Positions 9,201 through 18,400 of a DNA stretch of 64,000 nucleotides are shown here, one piece after another. Below the pieces are notes generated by a model. It was given only the letters and a program-made list of their open reading frames with translations, was not told the origin of the DNA and did not search any database. Both the position numbers and the translations under genes were made by a program. The stretch spans positions 29,707 through 93,706 of the forward strand of contig JBCCHB010000054.1 of the NCBI GenBank assembly GCA_039028975.1, in the 5' to 3' direction. This DNA comes from JAHBNG01 sp039028975 (GTDB lineage: Bacteria > Chloroflexota > Anaerolineae > Caldilineales > Caldilineaceae). Position 1 is the stretch's first letter; each line of letters begins with the position of its first letter.

Positions 9201-10050
9201 AGCCGATTTTCGACGGATTAACGAACGTCGCTTCGCTTGCTTTAGCATCTGGAACCTAGCACTCATTGATCACCTGGAAGGGAAGTATAGCGCAGGATTG
9301 GAACGGCTGCATGAAGCCCGCTCCCTAACCCAAGCCAATCAAGACAGGCACTCAGAAGCTCAACTCCTAATCGCTATTGCTGGCATCTTAACGACTATTG
9401 GCACTTACGAGGAGGCTCGGCATTATCTCGATCAGTCTGAGGAGCTTAACCGTGGCTTGAAAGACCAGATACTCACGGCCGAGTGGTCTGTCGGTATGGC
9501 CCATCTCTATCACCAGGAAGGCAAAAATACAGAGGCGCTGGCACTGGCCCAAAAAGGGCTGCAGTTGGCACAAGAAGCAGAAAAACTCGAGCTGGTTGCC
9601 GAGGTATTCTTGTTAATCGGAACAATTCAAAGCGCACTATCAGAGCATACGTCGGCCAAGCAAGCCTTTGAAGAAGCCTACATCATGTTGGTCAATGCCA
9701 AGAATGAACAACGAGCGGTAGAGCCGCTGGCCGGCTTGGCAAAAATCCATCATAAAATCGGCGAAAGAGAGCAGGCCATGGCAAACGTCGAGTCCATGCT
9801 CAAAACAATCTACAAAGAAGGTGCAGTTGAATTGAGTATACCGGACGTTTATCTAACCTGCTTCGGGATTTTACACGACAATGAAGATCAACGCGCACAA
9901 CCGCTGTTGTCAATGGGACAACAGCGGTTGCAGAAGGCAGCCGCCCTAATCGAGGATCAAGTCCAGCGTCGGTCCTTTTTAGAAAGGGTACCCATAAACC
10001 GGAAACTGAATCAGATAGGTTGCGGTCATATTGAAAATCCTATATCGTGA
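6295..10050 (+). CDS. Giant SARP/STAND transcriptional regulator (BTAD-NTPase-TPR), paralogue 1
   Basis: A 1251-residue AfsR-like regulator. Residues 1-95 are an OmpR-type winged helix (LHLFGTPELVV, RTNLRRMIYSIG). About 115-245 are the bacterial transcriptional activation domain (FFQREELRRLLGQVL, EEAAHRRL-type helix, ECVRILGKELGV). A Pro/Ser-rich linker leads to an NB-ARC-like NTPase with Walker A GPGGIGKT at 331-338 and Walker B LVLDNFEHL around D423, plus a sensor TSRNALP. From about 700 onward are TPR-like helical repeats. The ATG at 6295 is chosen by alignment with paralogue 2 and by AAGGAA 8 nt upstream; an in-frame extension to 6154 would run through the divergent promoter. Such proteins switch on ligand sensing by the TPR part and nucleotide exchange. 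A 15-nt duplication at 8788-8817 gives TALQETALQE. Confidence 0.93.
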   Translation: MTQRKLHLFGTPELVVDQKHISISLRKAQALLAYVAVTNRAHSRDSLATLFWPEANQRSARTNLRRMIYSIGQQAETTLLDTTSETVGLSSEANIWVDVVAFKELATQGLHTPMQMEQLLAAEALYQKDFMAGFKLDQCPEFSEWQFFQREELRRLLGQVLVGLMDMYRQRGEYKEALPYARRWLVLDSLHEAAHRRLIELYALAGQQAAAIRQFEECVRILGKELGVQPEKETTELFQAVQARRLTQDEHPKDEQTTSWKEELIRNEPSPQHSSPSPTPAAVPASPQPGLASRPHSIPLQTTAFIGREDELADIMRRLADPSCKLLTLIGPGGIGKTRLSIEVGKRILDASASDFSVSDTQRTEPNAFANGVYFVPLQPVKMAQNIPATIANALGLHLYENRSGNEQLLEFLATKAMLLVLDNFEHLFDGMDLILDILRTAPAIKILVTSRNALPIREAWFHPVTGMYFPKGDLGNSQSTATVQGTRPGSARGVPTELRSTDYDRDNQLEAGDYDAVRLFERCAQRTQKNFSLAKSQEQVMHICRLVEGMPLAIELAAAWLRILSVQEVVDELERSLDILTAQHQNVPDRHSSVRAVFLQSWGQLDQRGQDVLMRLALFRGSFDKEAAEQVANATILTLVSLVDHALLQRISSNRYQLHELLRQFAAEQLSSIDADDGETMQASHSGKKIRRTFCDYFLRLVHSTEVNLRGEAPEETLNRLSLDIDNIRQAWQWASDARLSSSLLHALTGLSRFYEFSGLFREGASLFAQSAERLEAKSGCSIGVESGHPNLAAICCRLRIEQASMLFAQGLLEQAGAVAKNALAKVTSQETALQETALQENLSSNVSDDSQHPFILTLEGRARFELGRSLHKQGKQSAAPSHYERALQLATLIEDTYLEADVLRYWCWNCYDSGDFTRAVDLQAAASARYRQLGDRLGQGVTRFDSAYIAWLQGDLLNARSNFALALADFRRINERRFACFSIWNLALIDHLEGKYSAGLERLHEARSLTQANQDRHSEAQLLIAIAGILTTIGTYEEARHYLDQSEELNRGLKDQILTAEWSVGMAHLYHQEGKNTEALALAQKGLQLAQEAEKLELVAEVFLLIGTIQSALSEHTSAKQAFEEAYIMLVNAKNEQRAVEPLAGLAKIHHKIGEREQAMANVESMLKTIYKEGAVELSIPDVYLTCFGILHDNEDQRAQPLLSMGQQRLQKAAALIEDQVQRRSFLERVPINRKLNQIGCGHIENPIS
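9898..9930. repeat. Perfect 14-bp palindrome inside coding sequence
   Basis: CAACCGCTGTTGTC (9898-9911), the 5-nt loop AATGG, then its exact reverse complement (9917-9930). It lies within the last 50 codons of the regulator gene and encodes PLLSMGQQRLQ. A perfect 14-bp stem is unusual in a coding region and might act as a hairpin in the mRNA or as a protein-binding site. Confidence 0.8.
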
Positions 10051-10064
10051 CATATGTCACTATC

Positions 10065-10159
10065 CTATACTGGGGTTGTTTTGAGACGGTGCTGAGTATA
10101 GTTGCCCAAAGTCCTATTCGTGCAAACAAACTACGGTTTCTAAATAGAGCTGAATATAG
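10065..10159. repeat. Hairpin element family A, copy 2
   Basis: The left end is CTATACTGGGGTTGTTTTGA and the right end, on the minus strand, is CTATATTCAGCTCTATTTAG followed by AAACCGTAGTT. The element lies 14 nt behind the stop of the regulator. Its right arm overlaps the 3' end of the ASCH gene and supplies that gene's last codons and TAG stop. Confidence 0.7.
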
Positions 10160-10514
10160 CGACTCGTTCAAAGTAATAAGCAACAAATTCAAAATCGTCA
10201 GCCGGATAGCCAAAGTAATCCATGTGATCTACTCTGAATTCCTCGGCATTGACATTGGTCTCACCCCGCCACAGCCGTTCCGGAATATGGCTCCAACGGC
10301 ATAGCTCCATTGCCACAATACGTATTGTACACCGTTTGATCAATTTGGAATCAAACACATCATAATATTGACCAGTGACCAAGGCATGGTTGTACTCATC
10401 TTCGTCCAAATCCACTTCATCGAGGGTCACAACACTAGCCGTCTTGCGGCCATCGATAATCTGTTGTACTAGTTGATCAGACACAAATTGAATTCGACGA
10501 GGTTGTGGTGTCAC
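10140..10514 (-). CDS. ASCH-domain protein
   Basis: With a GTG start at 10514 the product is 124 residues and consists of one ASCH domain: RRIQFVSDQLVQQIIDGRKTA at the start (the strand-helix with the conserved GRKT), a GQYYDVFDSK beta-strand turn, and the C-terminal DFEFVAYYFERV. ASCH is a PUA-like fold thought to bind RNA or modified nucleotides. The frame is open up to an ATG at 10613, but that part overlaps a separate secretory mini-ORF in another frame and has no domain similarity; GGAG lies 11 nt before the GTG. The final residues (AIFSSI) and the stop come from the hairpin element at 10065-10159, so the native C-terminus may have been replaced. Confidence 0.65.
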   Translation of the reverse strand: MTPQPRRIQFVSDQLVQQIIDGRKTASVVTLDEVDLDEDEYNHALVTGQYYDVFDSKLIKRCTIRIVAMELCRWSHIPERLWRGETNVNAEEFRVDHMDYFGYPADDFEFVAYYFERVAIFSSI

Positions 10515-10518
10515 GGTG

Positions 10519-10695
10519 CTACATTCTCCAACCGTCGCAGGTTTGCATCTTGTGAGAACACTCGAAAATCGGTTTAGGCAGAGGAATCGGTCCTCGGGCA
10601 GCATAACTGACATCGGCAGCCATGCCCACTACGATACAAGCCAAAATCGTACAGCAGAAAAAGCGAATATGATTATTGATTGTGTTAAGATTCAT
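10519..10695 (-). CDS. Small putative secreted peptide, 58 residues
   Basis: The ATG at 10695 follows AAAGGAG at a spacing of 7 nt, a strong ribosome site. The N-terminus is basic, then about 20 hydrophobic residues (FFCCTILACIVVGMAA), then a likely signal-peptidase site after VSYA. The mature part would be about 26 residues with two Cys and a PIPLPKP motif. It ends 4 nt before the proposed GTG of the ASCH gene and overlaps the upstream extension of that frame. No family is recognised. It could instead be a truncated secreted protein, or a leader coupled to ASCH translation. Confidence 0.45.
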   Translation of the reverse strand: MNLNTINNHIRFFCCTILACIVVGMAADVSYAARGPIPLPKPIFECSHKMQTCDGWRM

Positions 10696-10988
10696 ACGAT
10701 TGCTCCTTTGAATAATAGATATAAATGAAAGTCAAAACCACTCAGCATTTTTAATATTTGACTGCACCTCTGCTCTAAAAAGGGAAACAAGTTCGTGTTC
10801 TAAACTGAGTAGTCTTCACCATCGGCCCAGAGCCTGAGAGCATAGCTGGAAAGCATCCGTTGGATAAGCATTACAAGAAATTGTCTCTCGTATCTGTTCC
10901 TGTATAGAGGATAGTTACGCAGAGTGACGAGACTATAACGAGCGTGGTAACAAGGATAAAACAAAAAGATAACGGGGGTGCGACGAAA

Positions 10989-11110
10989 TATGCCATTTAC
11001 TCTGCTGGAAAAGTCTTGTCCCAGCTCTTGCCCAATCTGCTCTAGATGATTCCGAAAAGGGAGGACATTCCGGTCTTCGTGGGAACAAGCTTTTGCAAGC
11101 CATCTATACA
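10989..11110. repeat. Diverged dispersed repeat, partner at 1693-1806
   Basis: Contains CTTGTCCC, GGAGGACAT and GGGAACAAGCTTTT in the same order as at 1693-1806. It ends about 20 nt before the regulator promoter, so it may be part of an upstream regulatory region copied with it. Confidence 0.5.
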
Positions 11111-11130
11111 GCCTGTACGAATCAATGAGG

Positions 11131-11159
11131 TTGCAGACTTCTGCCAAAACGTGTAGGAT
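11131..11159 (+). promoter_or_regulatory. Promoter of the second giant regulator gene
   Basis: TTGCAG (11131-11136), a 17-nt spacer and TAGGAT (11154-11159). The spacer shares ACTTCTGCCAAAACG with the promoter at 6238-6266. A GGAGGAGG follows at 11168, but it lies about 17 nt before the ATG at 11192, a long spacing; an in-frame TAA at 11186 rules out any earlier start. Confidence 0.6.
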
Positions 11160-11191
11160 TGAGAAATGGAGGAGGCAATCATATATAATCA

Positions 11192-14100
11192 ATGACTCAA
11201 CTGAAACTCTACCTCTTTGGCCCGCCTCGTTTGGTAGTGGATAATAATAGAACGATCAATATTTCGCTGCGGAAGGCCCAAGCGATGATTGCCTATCTCG
11301 CCGTTACAAATCAGCCTCAAAGCCGGGACAGCCTATCAACCCTCTTTTGGCCTGAAGCCGATCAACGTAAGGCACGTACCAACTTGCGCCGCATGCTCTA
11401 TGACATCGGCCAACGAGTCCAGGCTCCTCTATTGGCAACGACAGCCGAGACAGTTTATGTTGATCCAACGATCAACCTGTGGGTTGATACCATAGCATTC
11501 CGAGAAAGTATTGCTATTGGATTGACCCAGCCTCTCTCACAAGAACAGCTACTATCTGCCGCTAATCTCCACAATGATGAGTTCATGGCCGGATTCAATT
11601 TAAATGACTGTCCCGACTTTGATGATTGGCAGTTCTTCCAACGCGAGGAGCTTAGACAAGCATTATCTCGGGTATTGATAAGCCTAACGAATATCTATGT
11701 GAAACAAGATGCATATGAAGAGGCGTTACTTTATGCCAAACGGTGGCTAGCCCTGGATAAACTACATGAAGCCGCACATCGACGTTTGATGGAGCTCTAC
11801 ATGTTGGCCGGTCAACGAGCTGCTGCTCTCCGACAGTATGAGGAATGTGTACGTATCATGGATGGAGAGCTAGGTGTAGCCCCTGAGTCAGAGACAACCG
11901 ATCTCTTCAAAGCAATTCGCGCCAGAAAACAAGTTTGTCCCGGCCCTGAGTCCGGCCCAGCTTCAGTCGCTGTCTCAGACCCAGTATCAAACCCAACATC
12001 AGATCCTCTAGCAGCCCAAGAATGGAACCACTCTGCCATAATGGATGAACAAGGCTCTATGGCTGATGCGCATCCCAGAATTGTCCAAGAACCACTGAAG
12101 CCAGAGAACCAACAACCCGTTATCCATTCCCAGCCCCCCAGACAAAATCTACCCAATCTAACAACTCAATTTATAGGTCGCCAACAGGAGATTGAGGAGA
12201 TTCTGCAGCGCATCACTGATCCAGCCTGCAGTCTGTTAACCCTCATTGGACCTGGCGGGATTGGTAAAACCCGGCTAGCGTTAAAAACGGCTGAGCGGGC
12301 GGCCGCTCTCATCACAAAAGATGGGTATGTCTTTCCAGACGGTGTCTATTTTGTCCCTCTACAGCCAATTGAATCTTTTGAACATATAATTCCTGCCATT
12401 GCCGATGCCATAGATTACCATTTCAGCCAAGAGCGTCCACCCTTAGAACAGTTGTTAGAGCAGATGATCAATAAGCATATGCTGCTCATATTGGACAACT
12501 TTGAACATCTTCTTGATAGGGCTGAATTACTTGTTCAGATCTTGACAATAGCACCCCTTGTCAAAATGCTCGTTACATCTCGTGATGCGTTGCCCTTACA
12601 AGAAGCATGGTTTCATCCCATTACGGGTATGGTCTTTCCAGGAACGCACCAACAAAATCACTCACTTGTTGTTGAATGTGATGCAATCCAGTTATTTGAA
12701 CAGTGTGCTAGACAATTTCAAATCACTTATATATTGGAAGATGAGTTAGAGCATGTTGTGCGCGTTTGCAGGCTGGTGGAAGGGATGCCTCTAGCCTTGG
12801 AATTAGCATCTACATGGCTGAAAGTAATCTCAACGAAGGAAATCGCCGACGAGATTGAACAGAGTCTAGATTTGCTTGAGTCTCAGAATCAACAAGTCCC
12901 CGAGCGACATCGCAGCATCCGAGCTGTATTCGAACAGACGTGGCAACGGCTCTCCACTGTAGAGCAAGGGATGCTGAAACGGTTCTCAATTTTTCGAGGG
13001 GGTTGCACGCGCGATGCTGCAGAAGCTGTAGGTCAGGCTACATTACCCATACTGGTCTCATTGGTAGAGAAGGCACTTATACGGCGTAATCCTACTGGCC
13101 GATATGAGGTACATGAATTGATCCGCCAATTGGCAGACGAGTATATGAAGTCGACACCTCAAGATTATCATAAGTTGCACAATCGACACAGTCATTACTA
13201 TGCATCATTGTTGCAGGAACAAGAGCAGGTACTGAAGGGGAAAGAACCGGGCAAAGCGCTGGCAAAGATTATGATCGATCTGGATAATGTACGCCAGGGT
13301 TGGCGTTGGGCCGCTCAGCAACAAGATGCACAGACTCTAAATCGCTATGTAGAAAGTCTCTATCTCTTTTATGAGCTGCAAGGATTGCTGCAAGAAGGTG
13401 CTGAAGCATTTCGGTACGCACTAGCTCAATTTGCAACATTGAATAACACATTGCCAGATACAGAGCAACAATATGCATTGGGCCAACTCTTTGCACGATG
13501 TGGAGGGCTTGAAATACGGTTGGGCTGCCATGATGAGGGTATTTCTTTAATGCAGCAGAGTGAAAAGATTCTTCGCGGACTTGGACCAAAAGCCAATCGC
13601 GCACTAGCACGCGTTCTTTCTCACCTGGGTCAGGAGATCCATCGTAAAGGGGATGAGCAAACATCAATTCAGCTTCTACAAGAGAGCCTTCAATTGTCAA
13701 GAGATGTAGATGATGAATGGATGATGGGATTAACTTGGTTGCGTTTAGGCCAGGTTGCTGAGTTCCAGGGGAAATATGTAGAAGCTGAACCATACTTTCA
13801 CCAAAGCATTGATATCTATCAACGGGTTGGTGAACAGCGCTTTCGAGCCTTTGCACTCAATAATCAAGGGCGTGTTGCCTACGCGATGGGAGAATACGAG
13901 CGGGCAAAACGGCTGATTTCTACCGCTCACCAAATTCGTGAGGAGCTAGGGGATCAGGTAGGAACGGCCTATTCTCATCTTGATGCAGGGAAGTTAGCTA
14001 CCCTGGTTGGCGACTACTCTGAAGCGAAAATGACCATAGAGAAAGCACTACAGAGTTCTAAAGAGCTTGGTGAGCGTGATCTGGTCGCGCGTTGTTTGAA

Positions 14101-14686
14101 TGCATTAGGTGTTGTATCTCGTTTACAGGGCGAGTTAGGGCAAGCTGAGGAACACCATCAAACGAGTTTTACGACTTATATGGAGATTAATGTACAAATT
14201 GACATCCCTGATATTCTGACCAACCTCGGGGTTGTTGCGCTTGAGAGAGGGGAGTTTCTCGAGGCCGAAAAGAAATTTCGCGAAAGTTTAGGACTGAGCA
14301 ATATCTATGCGATAAAGGGAGCAACCGCGTCGACTTTACGATACCTAGGCCATCTTTCCATTGTTTCTAAACCAATCGAAGGACAAGATGCTTGCAGCTT
14401 CTATAGACAAGCACTTGATTTAGCCATTGAGATAAATGCTGTTCCAATGATTCTCGATGTGTTTGCTGGCATGGCCCACTACTGGATGGGAAAGGGAGAA
14501 ATTTCTCGGGCAGAAATACTTGCAAGCCTAGTGATGCGCCATCCGTCAACCACTTATGCCACACGGATCAACTCTCAAGCACTGAAAGAGAAACTTGGGT
14601 TAGATGCTCCTTCCAAGTTGGGTAAGCATGCTTTCGAGCGCCATCCAGCTCACTTTTGGCGTGAACTTGCGGAGGAGCATCTTTGA
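11192..14686 (+). CDS. Giant SARP/STAND transcriptional regulator (BTAD-NTPase-TPR), paralogue 2
   Basis: A 1164-residue protein with the same order as its neighbours: winged helix 1-95 (LYLFGPPRLVV, TLFWPEADQRKARTNLRR), BTAD about 115-250 (FMAGFNLNDCPDFDDWQFFQ), a Ser/Pro linker to about 315, NTPase with Walker A GPGGIGKT at 353-360 and Walker B LLILDNFEHL around D435, and a long TPR array from about 760 with clear GEYERAKR and GKYVEAEPYF-type repeats. An in-frame TAA 6 nt upstream fixes the start. The stop is followed after 1 nt by the ATG of an acetyltransferase, and then paralogue 3, so the three genes probably form one transcript. DNA-binding and nucleotide-switch residues look intact. 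Confidence 0.94.
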   Translation: MTQLKLYLFGPPRLVVDNNRTINISLRKAQAMIAYLAVTNQPQSRDSLSTLFWPEADQRKARTNLRRMLYDIGQRVQAPLLATTAETVYVDPTINLWVDTIAFRESIAIGLTQPLSQEQLLSAANLHNDEFMAGFNLNDCPDFDDWQFFQREELRQALSRVLISLTNIYVKQDAYEEALLYAKRWLALDKLHEAAHRRLMELYMLAGQRAAALRQYEECVRIMDGELGVAPESETTDLFKAIRARKQVCPGPESGPASVAVSDPVSNPTSDPLAAQEWNHSAIMDEQGSMADAHPRIVQEPLKPENQQPVIHSQPPRQNLPNLTTQFIGRQQEIEEILQRITDPACSLLTLIGPGGIGKTRLALKTAERAAALITKDGYVFPDGVYFVPLQPIESFEHIIPAIADAIDYHFSQERPPLEQLLEQMINKHMLLILDNFEHLLDRAELLVQILTIAPLVKMLVTSRDALPLQEAWFHPITGMVFPGTHQQNHSLVVECDAIQLFEQCARQFQITYILEDELEHVVRVCRLVEGMPLALELASTWLKVISTKEIADEIEQSLDLLESQNQQVPERHRSIRAVFEQTWQRLSTVEQGMLKRFSIFRGGCTRDAAEAVGQATLPILVSLVEKALIRRNPTGRYEVHELIRQLADEYMKSTPQDYHKLHNRHSHYYASLLQEQEQVLKGKEPGKALAKIMIDLDNVRQGWRWAAQQQDAQTLNRYVESLYLFYELQGLLQEGAEAFRYALAQFATLNNTLPDTEQQYALGQLFARCGGLEIRLGCHDEGISLMQQSEKILRGLGPKANRALARVLSHLGQEIHRKGDEQTSIQLLQESLQLSRDVDDEWMMGLTWLRLGQVAEFQGKYVEAEPYFHQSIDIYQRVGEQRFRAFALNNQGRVAYAMGEYERAKRLISTAHQIREELGDQVGTAYSHLDAGKLATLVGDYSEAKMTIEKALQSSKELGERDLVARCLNALGVVSRLQGELGQAEEHHQTSFTTYMEINVQIDIPDILTNLGVVALERGEFLEAEKKFRESLGLSNIYAIKGATASTLRYLGHLSIVSKPIEGQDACSFYRQALDLAIEINAVPMILDVFAGMAHYWMGKGEISRAEILASLVMRHPSTTYATRINSQALKEKLGLDAPSKLGKHAFERHPAHFWRELAEEHL

Positions 14687-14687
14687 A

Positions 14688-15443
14688 ATGACGATTTCTA
14701 GTACTCGTCTTGCTGAAACAGAATACATCTACTTTGTTAACCCAGACTATACAATAGAGACAAAGTTTGGTCTGTTCCAAAATCATCCTGAGCATCGGCA
14801 CCGCTTTGACGCACATCAGCTTGCAAAGTGCCACTGCCTTCCAGGGCAAGCAGATGAGTTACTGATGATGCTCACTAGGATGTATGAATCGACACTGCTC
14901 AACTATCGATATATTATGGGTCATGATCTAGACACATTCGATTACCTGGCCCCCATCTTGCAGGCTCAAGGGTGGCAGACGGGACTCATCTGGATGTTCA
15001 CATTTGATGAAGAACCACAACGTGAAGCGAATTCCCGCATAGAAATCCATACATTTGACGCGTTGAATAGAAAAGAGATCGATCTACCTAATGTTTATCA
15101 ATATGTCAAAGGACGTCATAAGGAGGACTTACGCTTTTATTGTTCCAATGATTACCGAGTAGGAGGCGAATGGGTAATTGCCTATCTAGATGGGAAGCCG
15201 GTCTCGTCGACCGGTTGGTACATTCATGATGGGTTGGCTCGTTTTCGCCCTGTTGCCACAATACCTAGTGCGGAAGGTAAAGGAGCCGCCACCACATTGA
15301 TTCGCCACATCCAATCTCACCCAATCGTTCAAGCTCAAGAACGATTGGTACTACTCTGTCGTGAGGATGGGCCAACATCATTTTATGAACAACTTGGTTT
15401 TGTAAAACAGGCCCCAATGTGGGAGGCTTTGCTGCAAATATAG
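14688..15443 (+). CDS. GNAT-family acetyltransferase
   Basis: A 251-residue protein with a C-terminal GNAT fold: WVIAYLDGKPVSSTGWYIHD (beta strands 2-4), ATIPSAEGKGAATTLI (motif A region with the acetyl-CoA loop, less canonical than Q/RxxGxG/A) and SFYEQLGF (motif B). The N-terminal 100 residues are a less typical lid. The ATG at 14688 follows GGAGGAG at about 10 nt and lies one base after the previous stop; the longer frame would overlap the regulator. It sits between two SARP/STAND regulators in one operon, so it may act on a signal or on the regulators themselves (inference). Confidence 0.78.
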   Translation: MTISSTRLAETEYIYFVNPDYTIETKFGLFQNHPEHRHRFDAHQLAKCHCLPGQADELLMMLTRMYESTLLNYRYIMGHDLDTFDYLAPILQAQGWQTGLIWMFTFDEEPQREANSRIEIHTFDALNRKEIDLPNVYQYVKGRHKEDLRFYCSNDYRVGGEWVIAYLDGKPVSSTGWYIHDGLARFRPVATIPSAEGKGAATTLIRHIQSHPIVQAQERLVLLCREDGPTSFYEQLGFVKQAPMWEALLQI

Positions 15444-15487
15444 CATGTCTATCAGACCATCAATCGTTCAGATTAAGGAAAAGGGCA

Positions 15488-18400
15488 GTGTTACAAATCA
15501 AACTCTACCTCTTTGGCCCGCCCCGATTGGAAGTGGATGATAAGCAAATCAACATTTCGCTACGGAAGGGTCAAGCCCTCCTGGCATATCTAGCCATCAT
15601 GCGCCAAACCCATAGCCGGGACGCCTTATCCACTCTCTTTTGGCCTGAAAGCAGCCAGCAAAAAGCACGTGCCAACTTACGTCGTTTTCTCTACGATCTA
15701 AACAAACGCGTCGCCCCTGAGCTTCTTGCGGTTACACCAGAAACCTTGGGCATCAATCCCGATCTGGCCTTTTGGGTTGATGTGGAAAAATTTGGGCAGT
15801 TGATTCAAGAAGCTTCAATAGAGTCTGCAACAAGTAGCCAACTTTCTCCTGAAGGTGAACAGGCGCTCGTTACGGCAACAGCCCTCTATACCGATGATTT
15901 TATGGCTGGTTTTACGCTTCCTGATTGTGCCGAATTTGATGAGTGGCAGTTCTTTCAGCGTGAAGCGCTTTGCCATGCCCTAGCACAAGTCTTGCAACGG
16001 CTATCCGAACACCATAAGAACGGTGGCGCTTTTACAGAGGCGCTATCCTATGCACGTCGCTGGCTAGGTCTTGATCCGCTACACGAACCCGCCCATCGAT
16101 ATTTAATGCAGCTTTATGCGTTGGCCGGTCAGCACTCTGCTGCTTTACGACAGTATGAGGAGTGTGTCCGCATTTTGGATGAAGAGTTAAGGGTACCGCC
16201 AGAAGTCGACACGGAGGAACTATATGAAGCGATTCGCACCCGTAGGTTCTCAGAAGCTGATACGATGACCAAATGGCCAGATGAGGAAGCCGTGGGCGAA
16301 CAAGAACCTCATCTTGACTCTCCCATAATCTCTACCTCCCCCGCTTACTCTTCCCCTGTTTCCCCCGCCCCTCCCAATAATTTTCCGCCGCATAATCTTC
16401 CTCCCCAATCGAACAGCTTCGTTGGTCGCGCAGACGATCTCACCCAGATTGCTTATCGCCTGACAGATGAGCCTGACTGCCGCCTGCTAACCCTGGTAGG
16501 ACCTGGCGGGATTGGGAAAACCCGGCTAGGTCTTGAGGTCGCTCACAGGTTACGGAGGGACACTAGCGTGCACGGTTACTTTCCAGATGGAATCTTCTTC
16601 ACTCCTTTACAAGCCCTCGAAGAACCAGCGGAGGTGAGTCCAGCTATAGCAGATGCCGTAGGCTATCGCCTTCGCGGTGAGATTCCGGCTCGGCAACAAT
16701 TAATCGACCACCTGAGCGACAAAGAGATGCTGCTCCTATTGGATAACTTCGATCATCTTTTAAGAGGCACAGATCTGGTCGCCGATATTTTGATGCAGGC
16801 ACCTGGCGTGATTTTTCTAGTGACATCACGGGAGGCACTTAAATTGCGAGAGGAATGGTTCTATCCCATTACAGGATTAACCTTTCCAGATGAGCTAGCG
16901 GTCTTGGACAGATCAGTGGATTCCTATGAAGCCTTGCAACTCTTTACGCAGATGGCAAACCGGGGTGTAGTTAACTTTTCTTTGGAAGGAGAGCAAGAAC
17001 ATGTGGTACGCATCTGTCGGTTGGTGGATGGCATACCATTGGCCATTGAATTAGCCACTGCTTGGCTACGCACGTTGACTTGTGGGCAAGTCGCGGAAGA
17101 AATTGAACGCAACATTGACATTCTAACGTCACAGTTTCAGGACATTCCTGAACGTCATCAAAGCATGCGTGCAGTTCTTGAGCAGACGTGGAGAATGTTG
17201 TCTGAATCGGAAAAGGATGTGCTCATGCGCCTCTCCTTCTGCCGGGGTGGTTTTCGCCAAGATGCAGCCATGGCTATCGCTAATGCTACGCCTCTGCTAT
17301 TGGTTGGATTAGTCGAAAAATCGATGCTCAATGTCACAGAAGAAAAGCGCTTTCATATGCACAACCTGCTTCGGCAATTTGCTCTGAATGCTCTAAATCT
17401 AGAAGACGAGCTGAAGCGAGAGAAATTGAAGGTGGATGCGGGCCAACGACACAGTCACTTTTATCTAACTCACATTACAAATTTAGAATCAGACTTGATT
17501 GGGAGCAACCAAGCCGCCGCCTTGGATGCTATGAATATGGAGTTTGAAAACATCAGTGCGGCCTGGAATTGGGCCATCGTCCACAACGATCTGCCTACTA
17601 TTGAGAAAAGTACCAACAGCCTCTACTATTACTACTGGTTCCGCCGCGGAAAGGAGGGAGCCGAACTATTCGCCGCAACTTTGAAGAAGTTACAATCGTT
17701 GCCGTTTGAAAACCAAAGTTTTGACTTCCAGGAGGAGAGTGCCGAAAACTCTTACGTTGAAAACGACAACGTATTAGATCCGCATACGCCAGCCAGCCAT
17801 TTGGATTTACTCGGCTCTATTGAGATCAATCTGTCCCGTAAATTGGGTCTCTTCTACTACTACATTGGGGATTATCCGGCGTCCCGTCGCCATCTGGAAA
17901 TCAGCCTTGCCGCAGCCAGGCGTTTGAATCGTCCCGCGGATCTGGCCAATTCACTGAATGCACTAGGTACGCTAGCAGGTTGGCAAGGCAACCTTTCTCT
18001 GGCACAAGAGCACCTACAAGAGTCTCTTGAGCTGGCCAAGGCAGATGGGTATCAAGCCGGAGTGGCCGATACGTTGCAACAGTTAGCCCAATTTGCTAAC
18101 TATGGAGGTGATTACCGTCATGCAGAGGATTTGGCACGAGAGAGCTTGGAGCTCTGTCGGCAGCTTGAACGCCAGGATTGGTCGGCCTATGCGCTAACCT
18201 ACTTAGGCATGGCTGCTTTCTGTCAGGGGGATTACGTTGTGGCTGACCAATATTACCAGGAAAGCCATGACCTGTTTGCTGGTCTAGATCATCAGCGAGG
18301 GTTGATTGGTGCCTTGGTAGGTCTGGGTTTGCTGGCTTGGCATCAGGGTGACGCTGATTTGCTCAAGGCAAAGGCTAACTTTGAGGAAGCCCTAGCCATT

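Larger units (their letters stand above)
10696..11191. other. Intergenic region upstream of the second giant regulator
   Basis: Apart from the promoter at 11131-11159 and the repeat at 10989-11110 (partner at 1693-1806), I see no feature. A minus-strand frame spans most of it but starts exactly opposite the regulator's ATG, has no ribosome site and has no recognisable product. Confidence 0.55.

Noticed and set aside
10047..10304. Plus-strand frame of 85 codons after regulator 1
   Set aside because: It crosses hairpin element A2 and the opposite-strand ASCH gene, and has no ribosome site or family.
10800..11192. Minus-strand frame of 130 codons upstream of the second giant regulator
   Set aside because: It starts exactly opposite the regulator ATG, lies over its promoter, has no ribosome site and no family. 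Its partial similarity to the frame at 1591-1803 is better explained by a nucleotide repeat.
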